A DNA stretch of 64,000 bases from Pseudobacteriovorax sp. (lineage in GTDB: Bacteria; Bdellovibrionota_B; Oligoflexia; Oligoflexales; Oligoflexaceae). The DNA is taken from assembly GCA_013215145.1 (NCBI GenBank), contig JABSRP010000003.1, forward strand, positions 90,381-154,380, given 5' to 3'. The stretch's first letter is position 1. The number at the start of each line of letters is the position of its first letter. This document shows, piece after piece, positions 10,261 to 19,199 of the stretch. The position numbers and the translations under genes were made by a program. The notes under the pieces were generated by a model. It was given only the letters and a program-made list of their open reading frames with translations, did no database searches and was not told the origin of the DNA.

Positions 10261-11044
10261 GTTCTCCACCCAGCAAAGCTGCTATTTCGAAATACATGAT
10301 ACGAGATCTGGAAGCGTTACCCCAGAGATTTTAATTCGTTCAAATTGCGAATACTTACTTACCGATGTTTATTCAGGCTATTCAGAAGCTACGGATGAAG
10401 CAAGTCTGAAGAGAATTGAACGGGACCTACCCTCAATAACAAACTACTTCTGTAATGCTCATGCAAGACGTTACTTCAATGAGGTTCAGGATTCAGAGTT
10501 TGAATGCTTTATGGATAAATACCAGGAAATCTACCAGCTGAATAAAGAACGCGAATCTAATGATCACATTAGATCAATATTTAGTGAGATGAAAAAAAGA
10601 GCCGAAATCATGTTAGATAGCTACTCTAATAAGAGCGCAGCGTCAAAAGCCCTCTGATATTTCACCAGAAACTTTGACGGATTAACTAGGTTCCTAAGCG
10701 ATCCACAGATCCCAATTGATAATAATAGTCAAGAGAGGTTGCTACGTAGCGCAGTAATAGGAAGAAAAACTTGGTTCGGAACTCACTCAAAACGTGGAGC
10801 GAAAACTGCTGCGATATTATTTTCTCTTATCGAAAGTTGTAAAATCAAAAATATCAATCCCCGCAGATACTTCGCAATGGTCATTGCTGATCTGCATGCT
10901 GGAAAGCCTGGGTTTTCACCTCATCAGGCAGCTCGTGACCAACTTATTAGATATAAAAACTTTTTAAAAAATCGAATATTGGGTCGTATTCAGGTCGAAC
11001 TACTTTACCTCGTAAAGTACTTTACAAGTAGAAGTTTAAAATAA
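10261..11044 (+). pseudogene. IS66-family transposase (TnpC) remnant
   Basis: The frame is continuous from about 10223 to 11044 apart from TGA at 10655-10657. Motifs match the catalytic and C-terminal part of IS66 TnpC: YLLTDVYSGY (DDE Asp), NAHARRYF, then DNNSQERLLRS (Glu region) and GRKTWFGTHS … AAILFSLIESCK. The N-terminal half and the accessory genes tnpA/tnpB are missing, so the element is dead. It is a different lineage from the intact IS66 element at 18.3 kb. Confidence 0.8.
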
Positions 11045-11085
11045 GTTTGTGCTACAATGTCAAAGATCGATCAATGGAGGGTATA

Positions 11086-11535
11086 ATGAAAATTTTTATG
11101 GCAATATTTCTTCCTTTCCTTATTGGTGCGAGTAACTGTGCAGTAACTGTAGAAGAAAGACCCAATCACCGACTCATGGAAAAACGGTTTATTGTTGCAG
11201 AGAATGCCGAAGTCCAGAAATTCGTTCCTGAAGACCACTGGGACGAAGTTCTGGAGATTTTGGAAAGAAATAAAGTTAATAACAACGAAGTTTTCCAGAA
11301 AAAAATAAGCAATAAACTTAAAACCTATTCTCTGAAAAAAGGGAGCGTTTTCACCGTGCAAACGGTAATCTTCTCTACCCCCAGTGTTGGTGATTATTTC
11401 CGTTTTATTTTAAAAAACGAGGACCCGAAGTCAAAGATTAAACACTTGAACGTCGGGGAGTTTGCTCGTTGTGGCTCTCACCACACCGACAACTGTTTGG
11501 GAGTAAACCACACGTTCCTTAGGATGAAAAAATAA
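11086..11535 (+). CDS. Small secreted protein of unknown function
   Basis: The start at ATG 11086 is chosen because GGAGGG precedes it at proper spacing and because it gives a clean signal peptide (MKIFMAIFLPFLIGASNC). The mature protein is about 130 aa, basic, with a C-terminal Cys pair (RCGSHHTDNC). It lies between insertion-sequence remnants and may be acquired cargo or a stranded native gene. No family recognised. Confidence 0.55.
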   Translation: MKIFMAIFLPFLIGASNCAVTVEERPNHRLMEKRFIVAENAEVQKFVPEDHWDEVLEILERNKVNNNEVFQKKISNKLKTYSLKKGSVFTVQTVIFSTPSVGDYFRFILKNEDPKSKIKHLNVGEFARCGSHHTDNCLGVNHTFLRMKK

Positions 11536-11782
11536 CTCAAAATAGAACCCAAGAGCCAATGAAAATGCACTCGACCACGGGACGAATAGTCGAAAAATAC
11601 CAAAGTCAATCGTTCCTAATACTCTTTGAAGACTGCAGATGCACTGAACACAATATACTGACAGTCAATTTTTATCGGGCCCATAATAGTGTCAGGCAAT
11701 ATTAGTGCAATAACCGAATTTCTACGAGGCGACTATGTCGGATTTTTCTAGTTTGCTTGAACAGAATAGGGAAAATAATCTT
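11536..11782. other. Intergenic region, no gene seen
   Basis: About 250 bp between the small secreted protein gene and the IS3 remnant. All frames are closed and no repeat or hairpin was supported. Confidence 0.4.
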
Positions 11783-11878
11783 CTACTCTGAGGCTAACTT
11801 CATCGCAAGTTCTATCGGGGTTAAACCGTTTTATGAGGTTTGTGGCCTTTCGTAGTTATACTTACGAAGTAGCAGCGT
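11783..11878 (-). mobile_element. IS3-family integrase C-terminal remnant
   Basis: The minus-strand translation reads LLLRKYNYERPQTS, stop, NGLTPIELAMKL, closely matching the YN..RPH…LTP.E motif that ends IS3-family OrfB integrases. Only about 32 codons survive and one is a stop. Confidence 0.6.
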
Positions 11879-11890
11879 ATTCCATATTTT

Positions 11891-14710
11891 TTAGGCTACT
11901 TTTTTCTGCTCGGTTAATATGTAGTATTTCTCAGGTAGAGTTAGAATTAGCTCGAAAGGTACAAAGCCTTGCTTCGTCAAAATAGGCTCAACAGCAGAGG
12001 TGCCCAACCGAACAAATGCCGCCCCACCGTGCGTCTGAAAGTATTGACGCACTGCAGCCATACCGACCCCTCGCCCTGATATTTCACTCACTCGCTCCGC
12101 TGTTGAAATGCCACTAAAGAAGATTGATTCTGCGATTTCTTCTAGATCAATATCATCTCCATCATTAGGCACTCGATTGTTTTGACCTGCAAGAGCGAGC
12201 AAGCGTTCTACATTAAGACCAGCACCATCGTCGGAATACACGATTACGAGATTTCTCGTGTTTGCCTCGGTCGAAAGACATATTCTTATTTTCCCCTTAG
12301 AGTTTTTACCAAGCCGACGACGAACATCTGCTTTTTCAATCCCATGATCCATACTGTTACGAATGACATGTACCATCGCGCTACGAATAATATTTTGTCC
12401 CTCTTCCGACAGGAGATATCCACCTCCTTCAAAACTTAGCTCCGGCTCTTCCTTATCAAGATCTCGAGCTAATCGTTTTGTGTCGCTAAAAAGCTCGTTG
12501 ATAACCTGTTCTGCCGGGGTGAAAATTATGGATTCAATTTCATGATTGATATCTCGCATAGCTAGTCTGTATTGCGAAGGAATAGCATCTACGACCGCAG
12601 TATTAACCTGATGGATTCTCTCAGCAAGGCTATGCGAAATACCCACAGCATCGTCGGTTTTTCTACCTAACTTCTCATTATTGATAGTCTCATATCTCAG
12701 TAGTAGTTTTTCTAATAGATGATGATGGTGCAGAAGGGTATTTCGAAAATCATTTCCTAAATTGACATCTGAATCGCTGATTAGCTGTTCGACCTCATGA
12801 ACACGAGGGGTCAATTGTTGAAATCCGAGCGTGCGAGCGCTCCCCTTGATCGTATGAAGGTTGATAAAGACTATTTTTATACTAGAGTCTTCTAATTGAT
12901 GATCCAAACTCAGTAGTCGAATGTTATCACGTATAAAATTCAAACTACTAACAATAAAGCGAGAAAACTGCTTTGGAGAAACAGCAATGACTTCAGCTAT
13001 AAACCTAAGCTCTTCTTGGCCCTTGCTAGCCTCAAGTTCGAGTTGCTTGATACGTGTCGCATCACGGATCGAAACAATAATCTTTTCAACTAACTCGTCC
13101 GAATTGATGATTGGAGTCCATCCAAACTGGAGCACCTTGTTAGTATTTTCGAATTGAAATATGATTTCTTCAGGTAGGCAATGTTGATTCGCTTCAAAAT
13201 TTATACTATCACCATTAATAGTTGAAAGTAAAACGGAGTGAGCCTGATCTCGAAGCTCAGAACCGATATTCAAATTCGAAAACAAAACATCGAGGGCTGG
13301 AAGTCCTGCTAGAGTCTGAGTTTCCAAGATACCCTTAGTTGATTCCGAAAAGGTATCGGATATGATCAGATTTTCGTCCTTGATAACAATAATGCCAAGC
13401 TCGATATTTGCCATGATAGATTTTATTTCGCGAGTTTGAGATTCTACCATCTCTTCGAGATGCTCATTCAACTCCTTTACCTTGAATGATTCTTTTTCTA
13501 AGCCTTGATTCAATGATTGGATTCGTTCGAAAGACTCCTTTTCTCGAAGGCGTACCTTATCGGCCAAAGCAAGAGAAATCAGTGTCGTTTCTATCACGTT
13601 TCCAATAGGGACACCCCATTGACCAAACTCACCGAGAGGTAACACCCCCATGAGAGCAAGGTTCCTGTACAGTAAAGCTAACAAAAAAGCCAACCATGCC
13701 ATGGTGAAAAAGTATGCTGGTCGAAAACGTTCGACGCTTCTAATACTACCGGCAGATAGTGCGAAAAAGGTGAGATACATACCATTCAAAACGATAAACA
13801 CACCTCCAATTCGCTCATGTAAAAACAACAGAACCAGTCCAAACGGAACTAACGTAATACCTATCAAATTAGCATACCTTAGAATCTTCCGTTTCCTCAG
13901 TCCTAACAGATAGTACGTCAATAAAAAAGCGAAGAAGGTACTAATCCCGGCATAAATTAACTGCCCCATGTTCATATGAAATTTTATGTTGTCCGTAAAG
14001 ACAATGATCAGTCCTGTTTGGACTAAAGTGAGAATAATCATCGAAGCAATGAAACCGGCGTAGAAAACATACGTGATTGTTCGCAGCTGAATATACAAGC
14101 ATAAGTTATACACTCCCATTACGGCTAGCATTGAAATTAATGAGAACCCGATAATGTAGTCTCTTTTTGCCTCTCTATAGAAACTCTTAGGATCCATCAT
14201 TGTAGAAGCAAAAACAACGGAACCTTTCGAGGTGATTCGAGCCAAGAGATATGTCCTCCCTGAAGGAATCGAAAGATCAACCGTTGCAAAACGATGTCTC
14301 ACAGTTGTTTCATCGAGAACCAATCGATCACCAACGCGTTTCTCTTGTAAAATCTCGCCATCTGGACTCATCAACCAGTACTCTATATGATCGATACTGG
14401 GATAATGATTATAAAGAAATACATCCTTATTCAGGCTGGTTGTCTGGTCGATCCGAACAATCATCCATACTGCGCTACTAGTGAATCCGAATGTTCCTCT
14501 TTTTTCTGGCATTTGCAATGTACGGCCCGCCTGAAATTCACTCCAGACATCTTTGACTTTCAAGTGCCGATCCGAATCTATGAGATAATGAGAGTCAAGT
14601 CCGAGTTTCGTACTTTGGAAGTCTTCATTAATTATCAGAGTCTCTGCCATAGATTCTCCAATATTCATAGTCAACAGGAAGCAGGTTATAGTCCAAAGCA
14701 CCAGGTTCAT
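11891..14710 (-). CDS. 7TMR-DISM PAS-Hpt-CheA-like sensor kinase
   Basis: The protein is 939 aa. A signal peptide is followed by a DISM-type extracellular domain (about 25-180), about seven membrane helices (about 190-390), a coiled coil, a PAS-like region (about 435-560), an Hpt domain with LHTIKGSARTLG (His619) and a CheA-type ATPase domain: HVIRNSMDHGIE (N box), SDDGAGLN (G1) and SGRGVGMAAV (G2). There is no separate DHp histidine box, so phosphorylation of the Hpt His by a CheA-like mechanism is inferred. AAGGAGGT lies just upstream of the ATG. No receiver or CheY gene is adjacent. Confidence 0.9.
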   Translation of the reverse strand: MNLVLWTITCFLLTMNIGESMAETLIINEDFQSTKLGLDSHYLIDSDRHLKVKDVWSEFQAGRTLQMPEKRGTFGFTSSAVWMIVRIDQTTSLNKDVFLYNHYPSIDHIEYWLMSPDGEILQEKRVGDRLVLDETTVRHRFATVDLSIPSGRTYLLARITSKGSVVFASTMMDPKSFYREAKRDYIIGFSLISMLAVMGVYNLCLYIQLRTITYVFYAGFIASMIILTLVQTGLIIVFTDNIKFHMNMGQLIYAGISTFFAFLLTYYLLGLRKRKILRYANLIGITLVPFGLVLLFLHERIGGVFIVLNGMYLTFFALSAGSIRSVERFRPAYFFTMAWLAFLLALLYRNLALMGVLPLGEFGQWGVPIGNVIETTLISLALADKVRLREKESFERIQSLNQGLEKESFKVKELNEHLEEMVESQTREIKSIMANIELGIIVIKDENLIISDTFSESTKGILETQTLAGLPALDVLFSNLNIGSELRDQAHSVLLSTINGDSINFEANQHCLPEEIIFQFENTNKVLQFGWTPIINSDELVEKIIVSIRDATRIKQLELEASKGQEELRFIAEVIAVSPKQFSRFIVSSLNFIRDNIRLLSLDHQLEDSSIKIVFINLHTIKGSARTLGFQQLTPRVHEVEQLISDSDVNLGNDFRNTLLHHHHLLEKLLLRYETINNEKLGRKTDDAVGISHSLAERIHQVNTAVVDAIPSQYRLAMRDINHEIESIIFTPAEQVINELFSDTKRLARDLDKEEPELSFEGGGYLLSEEGQNIIRSAMVHVIRNSMDHGIEKADVRRRLGKNSKGKIRICLSTEANTRNLVIVYSDDGAGLNVERLLALAGQNNRVPNDGDDIDLEEIAESIFFSGISTAERVSEISGRGVGMAAVRQYFQTHGGAAFVRLGTSAVEPILTKQGFVPFELILTLPEKYYILTEQKKVA

Positions 14711-14950
14711 ACAGACCTCCTTAATAAGAGTCTTTTCGTCACCTTAAGCTAAGTCTTTATTCCGATCATGAAATTATTGCTGAAAAGCCAAGGGGCGTTC
14801 AATTTGGAGTTTACGCGTCTGCTATATCTAACTGAAATTAATCCTTGTACCAAGTTTGACATTCTTTTATGCAGAGTAGGATTTCTTTAGAGACAGCACA
14901 ATACGATGTTTTTGTTAAAGCAGAGGATACACAATCCTAATCATAATGAA

Positions 14951-15799
14951 TCAAAGTAGTTGTTCTAATTGTAAGGTTTGAGACATCGGCGAAAAGTTGG
15001 AAGTCCTTACAAAAGTGCCAAAATCGTCGTTACCTCTAGCATCACTAGGGATATTTCCGTCTTCGTCAACATCAAAGGTATGTGAGACAATCCCGAGCAG
15101 GCGAATTGGAGAGTTGTTTTCGTCCACCTCATAGACGGGGCCTCCAGAGTTCCCAAACCAGGCCCAGCAGTTACTGTCGTAAGTGATGCCGTCGTAAGTG
15201 ACTTGATTGGGAAATACCTTGTTTTCTGCTTGGTAGCCAGTATAGATACAATCTTTGGTAATAAGGCGTTTAAGAGTTCCTGTTTGACTTGGAAACCCTA
15301 CTAACTCCACCGCAATTTCCGTCTCTTCACTGAGATCCTCTTGGATATAGTCTGTAGGGAATGCGCTTAGGTAACTGATGGAATTTGTCAAAGAAGCCTC
15401 ATAAAGAAGATAAGCGATATCAGTTGTATCGCCGTCATAGATGACTTGAGTGATCTGATCGTCAGCGATGACCAAATTATCCTCAGCTGAGGCCTCGCCA
15501 GACTCACTGAATACAATAGACATACCAGTAAAATCAGCTGGGACGGTGTCCTGATCCCGAAAGCAATGCTTCGCGGTAATGAAAAGGCCATGCTTTAGCA
15601 AAGTCCCCGAACACCTTCCTAGATCCGTCGTGACATTAGCCACATAGGGATATCGTGTGCTGGCAATTTCGCGAACTGAGGTATCTTCATACTCTGGCGC
15701 TTCGTCACTCGTTGGATTTACGGTGGTAGGGGTTGTGCTGTCATCACCGCAGGATGCATGGAGCAAGACGATAAGCATCATTAATATTTTTTTTGTCAT
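14951..15799 (-). CDS. Trypsin-like serine protease lipoprotein
   Basis: The ATG at 15799 gives 282 aa starting MTKKILMMLIVLLHASCGDD, a lipoprotein signal with lipobox HASC followed by acidic residues. A chymotrypsin-like domain carries ITAKHCF (His), TTDIAYLLYE (Asp) and FGNSGGPVYE (Ser), with CSGTLL near the N-terminus. It is probably an active surface or periplasmic protease, similar in kind to the 8.7 kb gene but not a close copy. It is transcribed alone. Confidence 0.85.
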   Translation of the reverse strand: MTKKILMMLIVLLHASCGDDSTTPTTVNPTSDEAPEYEDTSVREIASTRYPYVANVTTDLGRCSGTLLKHGLFITAKHCFRDQDTVPADFTGMSIVFSESGEASAEDNLVIADDQITQVIYDGDTTDIAYLLYEASLTNSISYLSAFPTDYIQEDLSEETEIAVELVGFPSQTGTLKRLITKDCIYTGYQAENKVFPNQVTYDGITYDSNCWAWFGNSGGPVYEVDENNSPIRLLGIVSHTFDVDEDGNIPSDARGNDDFGTFVRTSNFSPMSQTLQLEQLL

Positions 15800-16161
15800 A
15801 AAGACCAAGTCATAGAAGTTGCGATAAACCGATTCTTAAACTAGTGGGACTTCAAAAGAGTAAAAAAGCATTTTGGTCCCATAACCTTAATGATACGAGA
15901 TTATCACAGTCCAGTCCCATTGGTATGACATTCGCGAAATGTGACGGCGACCTTCCTGGTTAGCTGGTTTCAGTAATCTACCAAATTGATTTTACTTATG
16001 AGGTTGAAATGCATTTTTAACAATAAAAAATTTAGGGAAAAAACGCGGCTATCAGCGAGGTAAGTTGAACGACCCATACGAGATTTTTGAGAAGGCCTTG
16101 AATCTTACCGAAAAACACCGATTGGACTTAGAGGTATAAGTAGACTAGAAGGTGCGAAGGT
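15800..16161. other. Intergenic region with possible short ORF
   Basis: About 360 bp. A TTG-initiated 24-codon frame at about 16063-16137 (NDPYEIFEKALNLTEKHRLD) follows a GAGG sequence and vaguely resembles the start of addiction-module antitoxins. It is too short to call a gene. Otherwise nothing is seen. Confidence 0.3.
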
Positions 16162-17613
16162 ATGACAAAGGGATACGTAAATAGACTTTTACCATGGGGT
16201 ATCGCCGCAGCAACGATAACGTTCCTTTTGGCTTGTAAGCATTATGGTGAAAAAGGGCAAACAGACTCGATTGTTGCTAACACTTCCAGCAGTGACTTAC
16301 TGCTGTTTGATGTCAACGATACTGCTTTTCTATGGCCCGTGCCGACTAACGAAGATGAGATCGCCAATCTTTGGCCTGCATCAGACTATTACCCTCAAGA
16401 TTACTACGATAAACTTCAGGATTTTGTCAATTCTGATGATAGATTTAGAACGGATCGCTACCGCGAGAGTGGCGACGAGGTGGAGCGGAATCGAAAGTTC
16501 TTGACCCTTTCGGTGCCTGAGGCGGCTGATCTCACCAATTGGCGTGTTTCCAGCTTCCGCTTTGACCCTTGTTTTCCCGATCTGAACCTTCTCCAAAGTA
16601 ATCCTGCTGCCTGCATCCCGCAGATTCGCCTTGTGGCCCAGCCGATACGTATGCGGTTTAATAGCCGTATCAATCGCCATATCCTTCAGGTGTTGGATTT
16701 CACGGCACACCTGGCCTATAACCTGCCTAAAGACGTCGTCGAAACGATTGTTAACGAGCTCGCCCTTATCAAAGCCTCTCAAATCGGCGAAGATGGACAA
16801 TCTCCTACAGATGGTGTGCCTCTGGGAATCCATCCGTCTCTGGGTGGCCCTCAGGCAAAGGACTTCCAAGGGCAGCTAAAGCAATTCGTTGATCGCCACG
16901 TGAGCCTTGAGCGATTGGCAGGTATAGCCCTCATGGGAGTCGGTACGTCCCGGAATAATTGGGTTTTTGTCGCACATACGATAGAAAATGGAGAGCTTGT
17001 CTTGCAGAATGTACGAAACACAGAATCTCCACGAATCATGCTGTCTACCTTAGGTAGCGGCGCGCGCATGGGGGTGTTTCCTGATCCGCAAGGTCCCAGT
17101 CTTGTCCCGTTGAAAGATCTTAGAGACGGTCTGAGCGATCGTGATCGCAATCAGCTGCATGTTGTCCAACACCCGGTGAAGGCGACTGTTTTAAATACAG
17201 ACTGTATCAGTTGTCATGTTGAGTCATCCATCACGATACGCGAGCGCATTCTTGCTAGCTATACGGGTTTAGAGGACCAGCGGTATCGCATACCTGAAGG
17301 AGTCACTGGGTATACGAAACATATGCGCGAGGATAATTGGAACGTTGTCAATTTTGGTTTTACCGGTAGCACTCAAGCACGCAATCAACCTAGTGCCTCG
17401 ATTCGCGTGGCTCATGAAGTTGCTTTGGTAGCGGCATACATTAACCAACGTTATCGCAATAGTACTGTTGGGCCTGGGCTTTTCTGTCCCAATGAAGAGC
17501 TAACATGGCAATGCTTGTATAGTGAGACCATCGATCAAAGAGACTTTCAAGGCATCATGAGGCACGTTGATATTTGCTTATCAGCTTGTCAGCTCTTGGG
17601 GCAGCCTCAGTGA
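16162..17613 (+). CDS. Lipoprotein with one c-type haem motif
   Basis: The protein is 483 aa with a lipoprotein signal (TITFLLAC). Most of the protein matches no family I recognise. Near the C-terminus, TDCISCHVES contains a single CXXCH, the covalent haem attachment site of c-type cytochromes; a distal ligand cannot be assigned. The TGA stop overlaps the ATG of the following DISM receptor gene (TGATG), so the two are translationally coupled. It may supply a redox or ligand signal to that receptor. Confidence 0.65.
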   Translation: MTKGYVNRLLPWGIAAATITFLLACKHYGEKGQTDSIVANTSSSDLLLFDVNDTAFLWPVPTNEDEIANLWPASDYYPQDYYDKLQDFVNSDDRFRTDRYRESGDEVERNRKFLTLSVPEAADLTNWRVSSFRFDPCFPDLNLLQSNPAACIPQIRLVAQPIRMRFNSRINRHILQVLDFTAHLAYNLPKDVVETIVNELALIKASQIGEDGQSPTDGVPLGIHPSLGGPQAKDFQGQLKQFVDRHVSLERLAGIALMGVGTSRNNWVFVAHTIENGELVLQNVRNTESPRIMLSTLGSGARMGVFPDPQGPSLVPLKDLRDGLSDRDRNQLHVVQHPVKATVLNTDCISCHVESSITIRERILASYTGLEDQRYRIPEGVTGYTKHMREDNWNVVNFGFTGSTQARNQPSASIRVAHEVALVAAYINQRYRNSTVGPGLFCPNEELTWQCLYSETIDQRDFQGIMRHVDICLSACQLLGQPQ

Positions 17614-18353
17614 TGGTCTTTGTAGCTTGGTTTATCGCCGCAATCATCAGCCATGCTGCTTATGCCGACCCGCAGGCCATCAGTCTTGAAACGAGTGTTG
17701 TGGGTGAGACCTATGGTACCAACAGTTGGGTTTACAGTGGGGAGGCGGACTTTGAGGACGTCATCCAAGAGGACTTTCAATCCAAGTTTGTCAAAAGCCT
17801 GCGCGAGGTTATCTTTCTTCCCCTAGAGAAGACCACCATGTGGGTCAAAATACCATTTAGCAATCCCACGAATCAGGTGAAAACTCTTTGGATTCATGAA
17901 TCGCTTAATTACACTGATTATTTTGCGTTGTATACCGAAGACGAGGGGCTAATCGGTTCCTTAAGCTCCGAAGGCTTAAGGGATCGAACAATTTCTCTCA
18001 ATTTGCCGCCAAATACCACCAAAACCGTATACATCAAAAAGAGCTCTGTGGCTGTACAGATTCAAACCTGGAGCTATTGGAGCGATTATGAAGATCTCGT
18101 TGGTCATTTGTCTATATCTCATATGCACTGGGGAATTGCGACAGCAATTTTTTTCACCAGTTTGATTTTTAATATTATCCTTTTTCTTTCGTTTAAGGAT
18201 CGCTACTACCTGAGTTACTGTGTCTACATTGTGACTATGATGGGATTATCAACACTGTTGTGGGGTGTTTTTGAGCTTAGGTCTGTTTCTGAAATATTTC
18301 TAACTATTATGCCAATGAATTTGATTGTATCCGTTGCATCTGAGTGGGTCTAG
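17613..18353 (+). pseudogene. 7TMR-DISM receptor truncated by IS66
   Basis: The start at ATG 17613 overlaps the preceding stop; an upstream TTG at 17574 is possible. The signal peptide ends near AAYADPQ. A DISM-type sensory domain follows (TMWVKIPFSNPTNQ, NLPPNTTKTVYIKKSS) and then the first two or three membrane helices. The frame stops at the left end of an IS66 element, about 247 residues in. The rest of the gene is not found beyond the element, so an adjacent deletion accompanied or followed insertion. Sequence pattern is closest to the 60-61.9 kb cyclase, so the lost output domain may have been a cyclase. Confidence 0.8.
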
Positions 18354-18403
18354 CCAAAGAAACTGAGGACGATATCCTGTGATCATCAGTCATAGGAGTA
18401 TGT

Positions 18404-18817
18404 ATGACCATCGAAAACCTGCAGAAGTCCTTCGCATCACATAAAGCAAAGTTTGCTTCGAGCGGTGGTGCTAATAAAAGAATCCGTTATCCTAAAGAAC
18501 TCAAAGCTAAAGCCATTCAGCATTATCGTAATAATCCAGATCTATCGCCACAGCGTATGGCAAAGCTCATCGGCATTTCAACTTCTGCTGGCGACAAGTG
18601 GTTTCGTGGTATAAAGCAAAGGTCCGATCAATCCCTACATCAGGTAGAACCACTGCCTAAAGAGCCTTTCGTTGAGTTGAAACCTAAATCGGCTACTTAC
18701 CAAACTTCGAAATTGCCAGAGATCACGGTCAAAGTTACTGAGATTAAAATTCCTGCAGACGCAAGCGAAACTCAACTCCAAAGCCTACTTAATGCAATCA
18801 TCAGTGGAGGGAGATGA
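18404..18817 (+). CDS. tnpA: IS66 accessory protein TnpA
   Basis: The protein is 137 aa. A helix-turn-helix region (PKELKAKAIQHYRNNPDLS, then MAKLIGISTSAGDKWF) matches the Orf1 proteins of IS66 elements, which bind element DNA. An upstream AGGAG precedes the ATG. The gene overlaps tnpB by four bases (ATGA). Confidence 0.85.
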   Translation: MTIENLQKSFASHKAKFASSGGANKRIRYPKELKAKAIQHYRNNPDLSPQRMAKLIGISTSAGDKWFRGIKQRSDQSLHQVEPLPKEPFVELKPKSATYQTSKLPEITVKVTEIKIPADASETQLQSLLNAIISGGR

Positions 18818-19185
18818 TGTTTTTCTCCACAAGAAAAATCAAAATCTATCTTTATACCAAGACTATCGACGGTCGCTGGGGAATTGATAGGTTGGCACAC
18901 CTTGCTCAGTCAAAGCTAGGTCTTGACCCTAGGTCTAGTTCGCTTTTTGTCTTTTTCAATAAATCAAAAACTAGGGCGAAAATTTATTATTTTGATGGAA
19001 GCGGCAGCTGCCTATTTTATAAGCGTCTCGAAAAAGGTCAGTTTAAGTTTCCGAGACTCGTCGAAGGTCAAGTCTCGTGCGACATTGCGCCTACTGAGCT
19101 ATCACTACTTCTTGAGGGAGGAAGGTTAGAGCACATCACTAAGCCAGTTCCCTGGCAGCCTGAAATGAGGGTAAGTTCCCATTGA
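18814..19185 (+). CDS. tnpB: IS66 Orf2-like protein TnpB
   Basis: The protein is 123 aa and matches the IS66 Orf2 pattern: GRWGIDRLAHLA, LFVFFNKSKTRAKIYYFDGSG, then FYKRLEKGQFKFP. Its biochemical role in transposition is not established. It overlaps tnpA by four bases and is followed at once by tnpC. Confidence 0.88.
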   Translation: MMFFSTRKIKIYLYTKTIDGRWGIDRLAHLAQSKLGLDPRSSSLFVFFNKSKTRAKIYYFDGSGSCLFYKRLEKGQFKFPRLVEGQVSCDIAPTELSLLLEGGRLEHITKPVPWQPEMRVSSH

Positions 19186-19199
19186 ATATAATATGTTAC

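Noticed and set aside
16061..16140. Possible 24-codon antitoxin-like ORF with TTG start
   Set aside because: Too short, no toxin partner and only loose similarity to addiction-module proteins; kept only as a note in the intergenic entry.
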